The position numbers and the translations under genes were made by a program. Positions 1 through 11,512 of a stretch of 64,000 bases of DNA are shown piece after piece. The DNA comes from Cladorhizidae sp. MBARI D1340-BT2 (Eukaryota; Porifera; Demospongiae; Poecilosclerida; Cladorhizidae): positions 17,577,909-17,641,908 of the forward strand of contig JAQNBH010000011.1 in the NCBI GenBank assembly GCA_028752905.1. The letters are read 5' to 3'. The notes under the pieces were generated by a model, which ran no database searches, was not told the DNA's origin, and was given only the letters and a program-made list of their open reading frames with translations. Position 1 is the stretch's first letter; every line of letters starts with the position of its first letter.

Positions 1-3000
1 AGTGAGAGTTGAACTTTGTATACATGCATGTAGTCCAACAGTGAGAGTTGAACTTTGTAGGCATGCATGTAGTCCAACAGTGAGAGTTGAACTTTGTAGA
101 CATGCATGTAGTCCAACAGTGAGAGTTTAACTTTGTAGGCATGCATGTAGTCCAACAGTGAGAGTTGAACTTTGTAGACATGCATGTAGTCCAACAGTGA
201 GAGTTTAACTTTGTAGACATGCATGTAGTCCAATAGAGAGAGTTGAACTTTGTAGACATGCAAGTAGTCCAACAGTGAGAGTTGAACTTTGTAGACATGC
301 ATGTAGTCCAACAGTGAGAGTTGAACTTTGTACACGTGCATGTATCCAACAGTGAGAGTTGAACTTTGTAGACATGCATGTAGTCCAACAGTGAGAGTTG
401 AACTATGTAGGCATGCATGTAGTCCACCGGTGAGATTTGAACTTTGTAGGCATGCATGTAGTCCAACAGTGAGAGTTGAACTTTGTAGGCATGCATGTAG
501 TCCAACAGTGAGAGTTGAACTTTGTAGACATGCATGTAGTCCAACAGTAAGAGTTGAACTTTGTAGACATGCATGTAGTCCAACAGTGAGAGTTGAACTT
601 TGTAGACATGCATGTAGTCCAACAGTGAGAGTTGAACTTTGTAGACATGCATGTAGTCCAACAGTGAGAGTTGAACTTTGTAGGCAGGCATGTAGTCCAA
701 CAGTGAGAGTTGAACTTTGTAGACATGCATGTAGTCCAACAGTGAGAGTTGAACTTTGTAGACATGCATCTAGTCCAACAGTGAGAGTTGAACTTTGTAG
801 ACATGCATGTAGTCCAACAGTGAGAGTTGAACTTTGTAGGCATGCATGTAGTCCAACAGTGAGAGTTGAACTTTGTAGACATGCATGTAGTCCAACAGTG
901 AGAGTTGAACTTTGTAGGCATGCATGGAGTCCTTCAGTGAGAGTTGAACTTTGTAGGCATGCATGTAGTCCAACAGTGAGAGTTGAACTTTGTAGACATG
1001 CATGTAGTCCAACAGTGAGAGTTTAACTTTGTAGGCATGCATGTAGTCCAACAGTGAGAGTTGAACTTTGTAGACATGCATGTAGTCCAACAGTGAGAGT
1101 TGAACTTTGTAGACATGCATGTAGTCCAACAGTGAGAGTTGAACTTTGTAGACATGCATGTAGTCCAACAGTGAGAGTTGAACTTTGTAGACATGCATGT
1201 AGTCCAACAGTGAGAGTTGAACTTTGTAGACATGCATGTAGTCCAACAGTGAGAGTTGAACTTTGTAGGCAGGCATGTAGTCCAACAGTGAGAGTTGAAC
1301 TTTGTAGACATGCATGTAGTGCAAAAGTGAGAGTTGAACTTTGTAGACATACATGTAGTCCAACAGTGAGAGTTGAACTTTGTAGGCATGCATGTAGTCC
1401 AACAGTGAGAGTTGAACTTTGTAGACATGCATGTAGTCCACCAGTGAGAGTTGAACTTTGTAGACATGCATGTAGTCCAACAGTGAGAGTTGAACTTAGT
1501 AGGCATGCATTGTAGTCCAACAGTGAGAGTTGAACTTTGTAGACATGCATGTAGTCCAACAGTGAGAGTTAAACTTTGTAGGCATGCATGTAGTCCAACA
1601 GTGAGAGTTGAACTATGTAGACATGCATGTAGTCCAACAGTGAGAGTTGAACTTTGTAGGCATGCATGTAGTCCAACAGTGAGAGTTGAACTTTGTAGAC
1701 ATGCATGTAGTCCAACAGTGAGAGTTGAACTTTGTAGACATGCATGTAGTCCAACAGTGAGAGTTGAACTTTTTAGGCATGCATGTAGTCCAACAGAGAG
1801 AGTTGAACTTTGTAGACATGCATGTAGTCCAACATTGAGAGTTGAACTTTGTAGACATGCATGTAGTCCAACAGTGAGAGTTGAACTTTGTAGACATGCA
1901 TGTAGTCCAACAGTGAGAGTTGAACTTTGTAGACATGCATGTAGTCCAACAGTGAGAGTTGAACTCTGTAGACATGCATGTAGTCCAACAGTGAGAGTTG
2001 AACTTTGTAGACATGCATGTAGTCCAACAGTGAGAGTTGAACTTTGTAGACATGCATGTAGTCCAACAGTGAGAGTTGAACTTTGTAGGCAGGCATGTAG
2101 TCCAACAGTGAGAGTTGAACTTTGTAGACATGCATGTAGTCCAAAAGTGAGAGTTGAACTTTGTAGACATACATGTAGTCCAACAGTGAGAGTTGAACTT
2201 TGTAGGCATGCATGTAGTCCAACAGTGAGAGTTGAACTTTGTAGACATGCATGTAGTCCACCAGTGAGAGTTGAACTTTGTAGACATGCATGTAGTCCAA
2301 CATTGAGAGTTGAACTTTGTAGGCATGCATGTAGTCCAACAGTGAGAGTTGAACTTTGTAGACATGCATGATGTCCAACAGTGAGAGTTAAACTTTGTAG
2401 GCATGCATGTAGTCCAACAGTGAGAGTTGAACTATGTAGACATGCATGTAGTCCAACAGTGAGAGTTGAACTTTGTAGGCATGCATGTAGTCCAACAGTG
2501 AGAGTTGAACTTTGTAGACATGCATGTAGTCCAACAGTGAGAGTTGAACTTTGTAGACATGCATGTAGTCCAACAGTGAGTGTTGAACTTTTTAGGCATG
2601 CATGTAGTCCAACAGAGAGAGTTGAACTTTGTAGACATGCATGTAGTCCAACAGTGAGAGTTGAACTTTGTAGACATGCATGTAGTCCAACAGTGAGAGT
2701 TGAACTTTGTAGACATACATGTAGTCCAACAGTGAGAGTTGAACTTTGTAGACATGCATGTAGTCCAACAGTGAGAGTTGAACTTTGTAGACATGCATGT
2801 AGTCCAACAGTGAGAATTGAACTTTGTAGGCATGCATGTAGTCCAACAGTGAGAGTTGAACTTTGTAGACATGCATGTAGTCCACCAGTGAGAGTTGAAC
2901 TTTGTAGACATGCATGTAGTCCAACAGTGAGAGTTGAACTTTGTAGGCATGCATGTAGTCCAACAGTGAGAGTTGAACTTTGTAGACATGCATGTAGTCC

Positions 3001-6000
3001 AACAGTGAGAGTTAAACTTTGTAGGCATGCATGTAGTCCAACAGTGAGAGTTGAACTATGTAGACATGCATGTAGTCCAACAGTGAGAGTTGAACTTTGT
3101 AGGCATGCATGTAGTCCAACAGTGAGAGTTGAACCTTGTAGACATGCATGTAGTCCAACAGTGAGAGTTGAATTTTGTAGACATGCATGTAGTCCAACAG
3201 TGAGAGTTGAACTTTTTAGGCATGCATGTAGTCCAACAGAGAGAGTTGAACTTTGTAGACATGCATGTAGTCCAACAGTGAGAGTTGAACTTTGTAGACA
3301 TGCATGTAGTCCAACAGTGAGAGTTGAACTTTGTAGACATGCATGTAGTCCAACAGTGAGAGTTGAACTTTGTAGACATGCATGTAGTCCAACAGTGAGA
3401 GTTGAACTTTGTAGACATGCATGTAGTCCAACAGTGAGAGTTGAACTTTGTAGGCATGCATGTAGTCCAACAGTGAGAGTTGAACTTTGTAGACATGCAT
3501 GTAGTCCAACAGTGAGAGTTGAACTTTGTAGGCATGCATGGAGTCCTTCAGTGAGAGTTGAACTTTGTAGGCATGCATGTAGTCCAACAGTGAGAGTTGA
3601 ACTTTGTAGACATGCATGTAGTCCAACAGTGAGAGTTGAACTTTGTAGGCATGCATGTAGTCCAACAGTGAGAGTTGAACTTTGTAGACATGCATGTAGT
3701 CCAACAGTGAGAGTTGAACTTTGTAGACATGCATGTAGTCCAACAGTGAGAGTTGAACTTTGTAGACATGCATGTAGTCCAACAGTGAGAGTTGAACTTT
3801 GTAGACATGCATGTAGTCCAACAGTGAGAGTTGAACTTTGTAGACATGCATGTAGTCCAACAGTGAGAGTTGAACTTTGTAGGCAGGCATGTAGTCCAAC
3901 AGTGAGAGTTGAACTTTGTAGACATGCATGTAGTCCAAAAGTGAGAGTTGAACTTTGTAGACATACATGTAGTCCAACAGTGAGAGTTGAACTTTGTAGG
4001 CATGCATGTAGTCCAACAGTGAGAGTTGAACTTTGTAGACATGCATGTAGTCCACCAGTGAGAGTTGAACTTTGTAGACATGCATGTAGTCCAACAGTGA
4101 GAGTTGAACTTTGTAGGCATGCATTGTAGTCCAACAGTGAGAGTTGAACTTTGTAGACATGCATGTAGTCCAACAGTGAGAGTTAAACTTTGTAGGCATG
4201 CATGTAGTCCAACAGTGAGAGTTGAACTATGTAGACATACATGTAGTCCAACAGTGAGAGTTGAACTTTGTAGGCATGCATGTAGTCCAACAGTGAGAGT
4301 TGAACTTTGTAGACATGCATGTAGTCCAACAGTGAGAGTTGAACTTTGTAGACATGCATGTAGTCCAACAGTGAGAGTTGAACTTTTTAGGCATGCATGT
4401 AGTCCAACAGAGAGAGTTGAACTTTGTAGACATGCATGTAGTCCAACAGTGAGAGTTGAACTTTGTAGACATGCATGTAGTCCAACAGTGAGAGTTGAAC
4501 TTTGTAGACATGCATGTAGTCCAACAGTGAGAGTTGAACTTTGTAGACATGCATGTAGTCCAACAGTGAGAGTTGAACTTTGTAGACATGCATGTAGTCC
4601 AACAGTGAGAGTTGAACTTTGTAGGCATGCATGTAGTCCAACAGTGAGAGTTGAACTCTGTAGACATGCATGTAGTCCAACAGTGAGAGTTGAACTTTGT
4701 AGACATGCATGTAGTCCTACAGTGAGAGTTGAACTTTGTAGGCATGCATGTAGTCCAACAGTGAGAGTTGAACTTTGTAGACATGCATGTAGTCCAACAG
4801 TGAGAGTTTAACTTTGTAGGCATGCATGTAGTCCAACAGTGAGAGTTGAACTTTGTAGACATGCATGTAGTCCAACAGTGAGAGTTTAACTTTGTAGACA
4901 TGCATGTAGTCCAATAGAGAGAGTTGAACTTTGTAGACATGCATGTAGTCCAACAGTGAGAGTTGAACTTTGTAGACATGCATGTAGTCCAACAGTGAGA
5001 GTTGAACTTTGTACACATGCATGTATCCAACAGTGAGAGTTGAACTTTGTAGACATGCATGTAGTCCAACAGTGAGAGTTGAACTATGTAGGCATGCATG
5101 TAGTCCACCGGTGAGAGTTGAACTTTGTAGGCATGCATGTAGTCCAACAGTGAGAGTTGAACTTTGTAGGCATGCATGTAGTCCAACAGTGAGAGTTGAA
5201 CTTTGTAGACATGCATGTAGTCCAACAGTGAGAGTTGAATTATGTAGGCATGCATGTAGTCCAACAGTGAGAGTTGAACTTTGTAGGCATGCATGTAGTC
5301 CAACAGTGAGAGTTGAACTTTGTAGGCATGCATGTAGTCCAACAGTGAAAGTTGAACTTTGTAGGCATGCATGTAGTCCAACAGTGAGAGTTGATCTATG
5401 TAGACATGCATGTAGTCCAACAGTGAGAGTTGAACTTTGTAGGCATGCTTGTAGTCCAACAGTGAGAGTTGAACTTTGTAGACATGCATGCAGTCCAACA
5501 GTGAGAGTTGAACTATGTAGACATGCATGTAGTCCAACAGTGAGAGTTGAACTTTGTAGACATGCATGTAGTCCAACAGAACTTTGTAGACATGCATGTA
5601 GTCCAACAGTGAGAGTTGAACTTTGTAGGCATGCAAGTAGTCCAACAGAACTTTGTAGACATGCATGTAGTCCACCAGTGAGAGTTGAACTTTGTAGACA
5701 TGCATGTAGTCCAACAGTGAGAGTTGAACTTTGTAGACATGCATGTAGTCCAACAGTGAGGGTTGAACTTTGTAGACATGCATGTAGTCCAACAGTGAGG
5801 GTTGAACTATGTAGACATGCATGGAGTCCAACAGTGAGAGTTGAACTTTGTAGACATGCATGTAGTCCAACAGTGAGAGTTGAACTTTGTAGGCATGCAT
5901 GTAGTCCAACAGTGAGAGTTGAACTTTGTAGACATGCATGTAGTCCAACAGTGAGAGTTGAACTTTGTAGGCATGCATGTAGTCCAACAGTGAGAGTTGA

Positions 6001-8821
6001 ACTTTGTAGACATGCATGTAGTCCAACAGTGAGGGTTGAACTTTGTAGGCATGCATGTAGTCCAACATTGAGAGTTGAACTTTGTAGACATGCATGTAGT
6101 CCAACAGTGAGAGTTGAACTTTGTAGACATGCATGTAGTCCAACAGTGAGAGTTGAACTTTGTAGATATGCATGTAGTCCAACAGTGAGAGTTGAACTTT
6201 GTAGGCATGCATGTAGTCCAACAGTGAGAGTTGAACTTTGTAGACATGCATGTAGTCCACCAGTGAGAGTTGAACTTTGTAGACATGCATGTAGTCCAAC
6301 AGTGAGAGTTGAACTTTGTAGACATGCATGTAGTCCAACAGTGAGAGTTGAACTTTGTCGACATGCATGTAGTCCAACAGTGAGAGTTGAACTTTGTAGA
6401 CATGCATGTAGTCCAACAGTGAGAGTTGAACTTTGTAGACATGCATGTAGTCCAACAGTGAGAGTTGAACTTTGTAGACATGCATGTAGTCCAACAGTGA
6501 GAGTTGAACTTTGTAGGCATGCATGTAGTCCAACAGTGAGAGTTGAACTTTGTAGACATGCATGTAGTCCAACAGTGAGAGTTGAACTTTGTAGACATGC
6601 ATGTAGTCCAACAGTGAGGGTTGAACTTTGTAGGCATGCATGTAGTCCAACAGTGAGAGTTGAACTTTATATACATGCATGTAGTCCAACAGTGAGAGTT
6701 GAACTTTGTAGACATGCATGTAGTCCAACAGTGAGAGTTGAACTTTGTAGACATGCATGTAGTCCAACAGTGAGAGTTGAACTTTTTAGGCATGCATGTA
6801 GTCCAACAGAGAGAGTTGAACTTTGTAGACATGCATGTAGTCCAACAGTGAGAGTTGAACTTTGTAGACATGCATGTAGTCCAACAGTGAGAGTTGAACT
6901 TTGTAGACATGCATGTAGTCCAACAGTGAGAGTTGAACTTTGTAGACATGCATGTAGTCCAACAGTGAGAGTTGAACTTTGTAGACATGCATGTAGTCCA
7001 ACAGTGAGAGTTGAACTTTGTAGGCATGCATGTAGTCCAACAGTGAGAGTTGAACTTTGTAGACATGCATGTAGTCCAACAGTGAGAGTTGAACTTTGTA
7101 GGCATGCATGGAGTCCTTCAGTGAGAGTTGAACTTTGTAGGCATGCATGTAGTCCAACAGTGAGAGTTGAACTTTGTAGACATGCATGTAGTCCAACAGT
7201 GAGAGTTTAACTTTGTAGGCATGCATGTAGTCCAACAGTGAGAGTTGAACTTTGTAGACATGCATGTAGTCCAACAGTGAGAGTTGAACTTTGTAGACAT
7301 GCATGTAGTCCAACAGTGAGAGTTGAACTTTGTAGACATGCATGTAGTCCAACAGTGAGAGTTGAACTTTGTAGACATACATGTAGTCCAACAGTGAGAG
7401 TTGAACTTTGTAGACATGCATGTAGTCCAACAGTGAGAGTTGAACTTTGTAGGCAGGCATGTAGTCCAACAGTGAGAGTTGAACTTTGTAGACATGCATG
7501 TAGTCCAAAAGTGAGAGTTGAACTTTGTAGACATACATGTAGTCCAACAGTGAGAGTTGAACTTTGTAGGCATGCATGTAGTCCAACAGTGAGAGTTGAA
7601 CTTTGTAGACATGCATGTAGTCCACCAGTGAGAGTTGAACTTTGTAGACATGCATGTAGTCCAACAGTGAGAGTTGAACTTTGTAGACATGCATGTAGTC
7701 CAACAGTGAGAGTTAAACTTTGTAGGCATGCATGTAGTCCAACAGTGAGAGTTGAACTATGTAGACATGCATGTAGTCCAACAGTGAGAGTTGAACTTTG
7801 TAGGCATGCATGTAGTCCAACAGTGAGAGTTGAACTTTGTAGACATGCATGTAGTCCAACAGTGAGAGTTGAACTTTGTAGACATGCATGTAGTCCAACA
7901 GTGAGAGTTGAACTTTTTAGGCATGCATGTAGTCCAACAGAGAGAGTTGAACTTTGTAGACATGCATGTAGTCCAACAGTGAGAGTTGAACTTTGTAGAC
8001 ATGCATGTAGTCCAACAGTGAGAGTTGAACTTTGTAGACATGCATGTAGTCCAACAGTGAGAGTTGAACTTTGTGGACATGCATGTAGTCCAACAGTGAG
8101 AGTTGAACTTTGTAGACATGCATGTAGTCCAACAGTGAGAGTTGAACTTTGTAGGCATGCATGTAGTCCAACAGTGAGAGTTGAACTTTGTAGACATGCA
8201 TGTAGTCCAACAGTGAGAGTTGAACTTTGTAGACATGCATGTAGTCCAACAGTGAGAGTTGAACTTTGTAGGCATGCATGTAGTCCAACAGTGAGAGTTG
8301 AACTTTGTAGACATGCATGTAGTCCAACAGTGAGAGTTTAACTTTGTAGGCATGCATGTAGTCCGCCAGTGAGAGTTGAACTTTGTAGACATGCATGTAG
8401 TCCAACAGTGAGAGTTTAACTTTGTAGACATGCATGTAGTCCAATAGAGAGAGTTGAACTTTGTAGACATGCATGTAGTCCAACAGTGAGAGTTGAACTT
8501 TGTAGACATGCATGTAGTCCAACAGTGAGAGTTGAACTTTGTACACATGCATGTATCCAACAGTGAGAGTTGAACTTTGTAGACATGCATGTAGTCCAAC
8601 AGTGAGAGTTGAACTATGTAGGCATGCATGTAGTCCACCGGTGAGAGTTGAACTTTGTAGGCATGCATGTAGTCCAACAGTGAGAGTTGAACTTTGTAGG
8701 CATGCATGTAGTCCAACAGTGAGAGTTGAACTTTGTAGACATGCATGTAGTCCAACAGTGAGAGTTGAACTATGTAGGCATGCATGTAGTCCAACAGTGA
8801 GAGTTGAACTTTGTAGGCATG
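1..8821. repeat. 39-bp tandem satellite, left block
   Basis: Head-to-tail 39-bp units (a clean one is 1201-1239), about 226 copies, continuing past the left edge. Units differ by a few recurrent changes: an A/G choice before the CATGCATG core, GTTGAAC versus GTTTAAC, ACTTTG versus ACTATG, CCAACAG versus CCACCAG, GTAGTCC versus GGAGTCC, and a 9-bp-shorter form at 5577 and 5648. Because 39 is a multiple of three and the unit has no stop in four of six frames, long spurious ORFs appear (13-residue repeats such as VRVELCRHACSPT). Recurrent variants create stops in every one of those frames, so no frame looks protected. The block stops at the LTR element and resumes in register after it. Confidence 0.98.
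8817..8821. other. Target-site duplication, left copy (GCATG)
   Basis: GCATG directly abuts the first LTR base (8822) and is repeated at 14196-14200 beyond the other LTR. A 5-bp duplication is usual for Ty3/gypsy integrases. Removing the element plus one GCATG rebuilds a perfect 39-bp satellite unit, as still seen in the paralogous unit at 5281-5306. Confidence 0.9.
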
Positions 8822-9258
8822 TGTCAGGCAAATACTTCTACTATCTCTAAGTAGTCTAGTATCCTGCGACGCCTAAACAACAAAACTCTGTCTAAGCCAA
8901 AATCAGCTTTCCTGCTGTCTCCCACTCACGAAGAGTATAATTAAGAGCTGTAGGTTTAAATACTTTAACAATATAAACATAAATAAATAGTGCTAAATAA
9001 TCATACACTAGTCTCAAACCAATAAGTATGTCTCAAAGCTAAACTAGCTCAGTTTACGCTATACGTCTAAAACTCGCTATCTCTGTTCGCTCGCTCCTCG
9101 CTCCTCGCTCCTCTCTTTCGTTTCTCATAGTTACTCTTGACCATGCGCGGGCACGGACTTGTTCAACCAATCAGTACTCCCGTATTCGACTCTGAAGGCT
9201 TCCTGGTCATTCACGGAGTAATCATCTTTGTCGTACATATAGGAGTCAATGTCTGACA
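8822..9258 (-). repeat. 3' LTR of the Gmr1-like element
   Basis: 437 bp, TG...CA with 6-bp inverted ends TGTCAG/CTGACA. It matches 13759-14195 except at 9105-9106. In element orientation this is the downstream LTR. The last 42 or so codons of the pol frame lie inside it (stop at 9131-9133). Confidence 0.95.
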
Positions 9259-9574
9259 TCTCCCTTTCCTTAACTCGAGAACCATGTTCTCGAGAAAGCC
9301 CATCAGCATTTCTATTGGCTATTCCTGCTTTGTGTTTTACTATGAAATTGTAGGGTTGTAAAGCCAAAGCCCATCGTCCCAAACGTCCATGACTATCTTT
9401 CATACCAGTGAGTTTGGTGAGAGGGTCGTGATCTGTTTCGATTAGAAACTTCGTTCCATCTAAGTACACTCGAAAGTTACGAATTCCTGTAACTATAGCT
9501 AGAGCTTCACGCTCGATAGCAGAATACCTTTGCTCCCTTGGTAGTAATTTCCTTGAACCGAAAGCGATGGGATG
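9131..9574 (-). pseudogene. pol: pol, C-terminal RNase H part (after an in-frame stop)
   Basis: This continues the reading frame of the integrase-RT ORF after a TAA at 9575-9577; the frame is unchanged, so one nonsense codon separates the two. An ATG lies at 9469 but is unlikely to be a natural start. RNase H features are visible: the ETDHDPLTKL stretch and, further on, HKAGIANRNADGLSR, the counterpart of the conserved C-terminal histidine/aspartate region. RNase H removes RNA from the RNA:DNA hybrid during reverse transcription. The frame then runs through the polypurine tract and into the 3' LTR before stopping. The tail after LSREHGSR is charged and tyrosine-rich and has no recognisable domain. 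Confidence 0.85.
9259..9271 (-). other. Polypurine tract
   Basis: On the minus strand AAGGAAAGGGAGA is followed immediately by the TGTCAG start of the 3' LTR. A purine run in this place primes plus-strand DNA synthesis in LTR retroelements. Here it also codes for part of pol (residues KERE). Confidence 0.85.
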
Positions 9575-11512
9575 TTAATTTCTTTGTTCATCTTTTTGGC
9601 TTAGGACATAGCCAATGCCTGTTGCAGAGGCATCTGTCTGCAGAATAAACTGTTCATTCCAATTTGGAGTGGTCAACACTGGGTATTTTGTCAAAGCATC
9701 TTTCAATTTTTTTAATGACTGATCACATAGTATTGTCCATCTTACTTTGTTTGGCATTTTCTTTCTTGTAAGTTCAGTGAGGGGAGTGGCTATGGTTGCA
9801 AAATTAGGAATGAAACGACGGTAATACCCGCATAGTCCCAAAAAGGATCGCACCTCCTTCTTGGTCTGTGGCTTCCGGAAAGATTGCACCGCTTGAATCT
9901 TGCATTCCATTGGTTTCACCTTTCCTTCTCCAATAATGTGTCCCAGATACACACACTCATTGACAGCAAAATTACATTTTTTTTCTTTAATGCATAACCC
10001 TGCCTCTCTGATCTTGGTAAAGACTTGTCGCAAATGTTTCATATGATCGTCCCAGGACAAACTATGTATAAGGATGTCGTCTAAATAGGCACTTGCAAAA
10101 GTGTATAAACCTTCAAGTACTTGGTCCATTAACCTCTGGAAAGTTGTTGGGGCTGACACAAGGCCAAAGGGCATGGTAATAAATTGATACTTGCCCCATG
10201 GAGTGACAAAAGCTGTTTTTTCTTTACTAGACTCTTCCATAGGTACCTGGTAGTATCCCTTAGTTAAATCTAATGTGGTTATATACCTTGCCTTTCCTAT
10301 CCCGTCAATCAGATCGTCAATATGTGGTAGCGGGTAAGGATCTCCACGAGTGACAGCATTCAGTTTCCGGTAATCAACGCACATCCTCATCGATCCTTCC
10401 TTCTTTGGTACCAGTACTATGGGAGCAGCCCATGGACTACGTGATGGTTCGATAATTCCTTGATCCAACAAGTTCTTAATCTCTTCTCTCAAAAAATCCT
10501 GTGACTTATGTGCGAGTCTGTATGGAGGCAGTCGGATGGGTACAGCATCTCCCGTAACAATACAATGTTCCACAAAGCTCGTCCTCCCAGGAACATCCTG
10601 GATTACATCCTGATACTCCTTCTTTAACTCTGTGAGTTGTTGCTGCTGTTCCAATGAAAGGTGGTTTTTTTCTTTGTTCTCCACTTTTGAATCTTCTATG
10701 AAGGGATCGTCTAATTCGTCATCCAATGCGAGAAACACAGCTGGAGTAGGTGACACCCATGACTTCATACCATTGATGTGGAAAACATGGAACCTCTTCC
10801 TTGTAGTTCCTAAATCTACTTTATAGGTCACTGGAGTAATCTTTTCTGTGACAATGTAGGGTCCATGCCACTCGCTAGTCAATTTGTCTGCTTTCCTGGG
10901 TCTGAATACGAGAACAAAATCTCCAACTTCGAATTTTCGATGAGTTGCTTTCCTGTCGTGGTAATATTTGTGACTCTCTTTTTCCTTTGTCTCATTTTCT
11001 TTTGCTATTTGCTGTACTAGTTGTATGTTCTCCTTTAGGGTTGTGATGTACTCTAACGTGTTCACATCATTTGTCTCCTCTTTATTCTTCCAGAATTTGG
11101 CAAGTTCGTCCAAAGGTAAGCTCATCTCTCTTCCAAAGAGCAGATGGAATGGAGAGAATCCTGTTGTGCTGTGCACAGTCCCCCTGTATGCCCATAAGAC
11201 AAAAGGTATGCATTTGTCCCATTCCTTTCCATGAGTGGAGGTCAGTTTCTTCAGAAGCTTCTTCATTGTCGAGTTAAACCTCTCCACCATACCATCCGTT
11301 TGGGGGTGGTATGGGGAGGTCCTGATCTGATGGATCCCTGTCATCTCACAAAACTGTTTAACGGTCTTTGACACAAAGTTAGTGCCATTGTCAGTTAATA
11401 TTTCTTGAGGTACCCCAAGTCTAGAGGTCAATTCAATTAAACAGTTAACCACTGTTTCTGTTGTCATATTACGTAGAGGAAAAGCCTCTGGCCACTTGGT
11501 CATATAATCCAT
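9575..11512 (-). CDS. pol: Pol: integrase core, GPY/F module, RT, start of RNase H
   Basis: A 645-residue ORF, really the downstream part of one gag-pol frame; its apparent ATG lies inside integrase. Integrase comes first: TDNGTNF (D41) and DGMVERFN (E77) are exactly 35 residues apart, giving D35E; the first catalytic aspartate is in the upstream ORF. A GPY/F-type module follows (WHGPYIV near 215). RT comes after it: LDLTKGYYQ (about 414-422), FGLVSAPTTFQ (about 449-459) and the catalytic YLDD (476-479). RNase H begins with QTDASATGIGYVLSQ (D627). Products would copy element RNA into DNA and insert it in the genome. Integrase upstream of RT is the diagnostic feature. The ORF ends early at a TAA in RNase H. 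Confidence 0.93.
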   Translation of the reverse strand: MDYMTKWPEAFPLRNMTTETVVNCLIELTSRLGVPQEILTDNGTNFVSKTVKQFCEMTGIHQIRTSPYHPQTDGMVERFNSTMKKLLKKLTSTHGKEWDKCIPFVLWAYRGTVHSTTGFSPFHLLFGREMSLPLDELAKFWKNKEETNDVNTLEYITTLKENIQLVQQIAKENETKEKESHKYYHDRKATHRKFEVGDFVLVFRPRKADKLTSEWHGPYIVTEKITPVTYKVDLGTTRKRFHVFHINGMKSWVSPTPAVFLALDDELDDPFIEDSKVENKEKNHLSLEQQQQLTELKKEYQDVIQDVPGRTSFVEHCIVTGDAVPIRLPPYRLAHKSQDFLREEIKNLLDQGIIEPSRSPWAAPIVLVPKKEGSMRMCVDYRKLNAVTRGDPYPLPHIDDLIDGIGKARYITTLDLTKGYYQVPMEESSKEKTAFVTPWGKYQFITMPFGLVSAPTTFQRLMDQVLEGLYTFASAYLDDILIHSLSWDDHMKHLRQVFTKIREAGLCIKEKKCNFAVNECVYLGHIIGEGKVKPMECKIQAVQSFRKPQTKKEVRSFLGLCGYYRRFIPNFATIATPLTELTRKKMPNKVRWTILCDQSLKKLKDALTKYPVLTTPNWNEQFILQTDASATGIGYVLSQKDEQRN

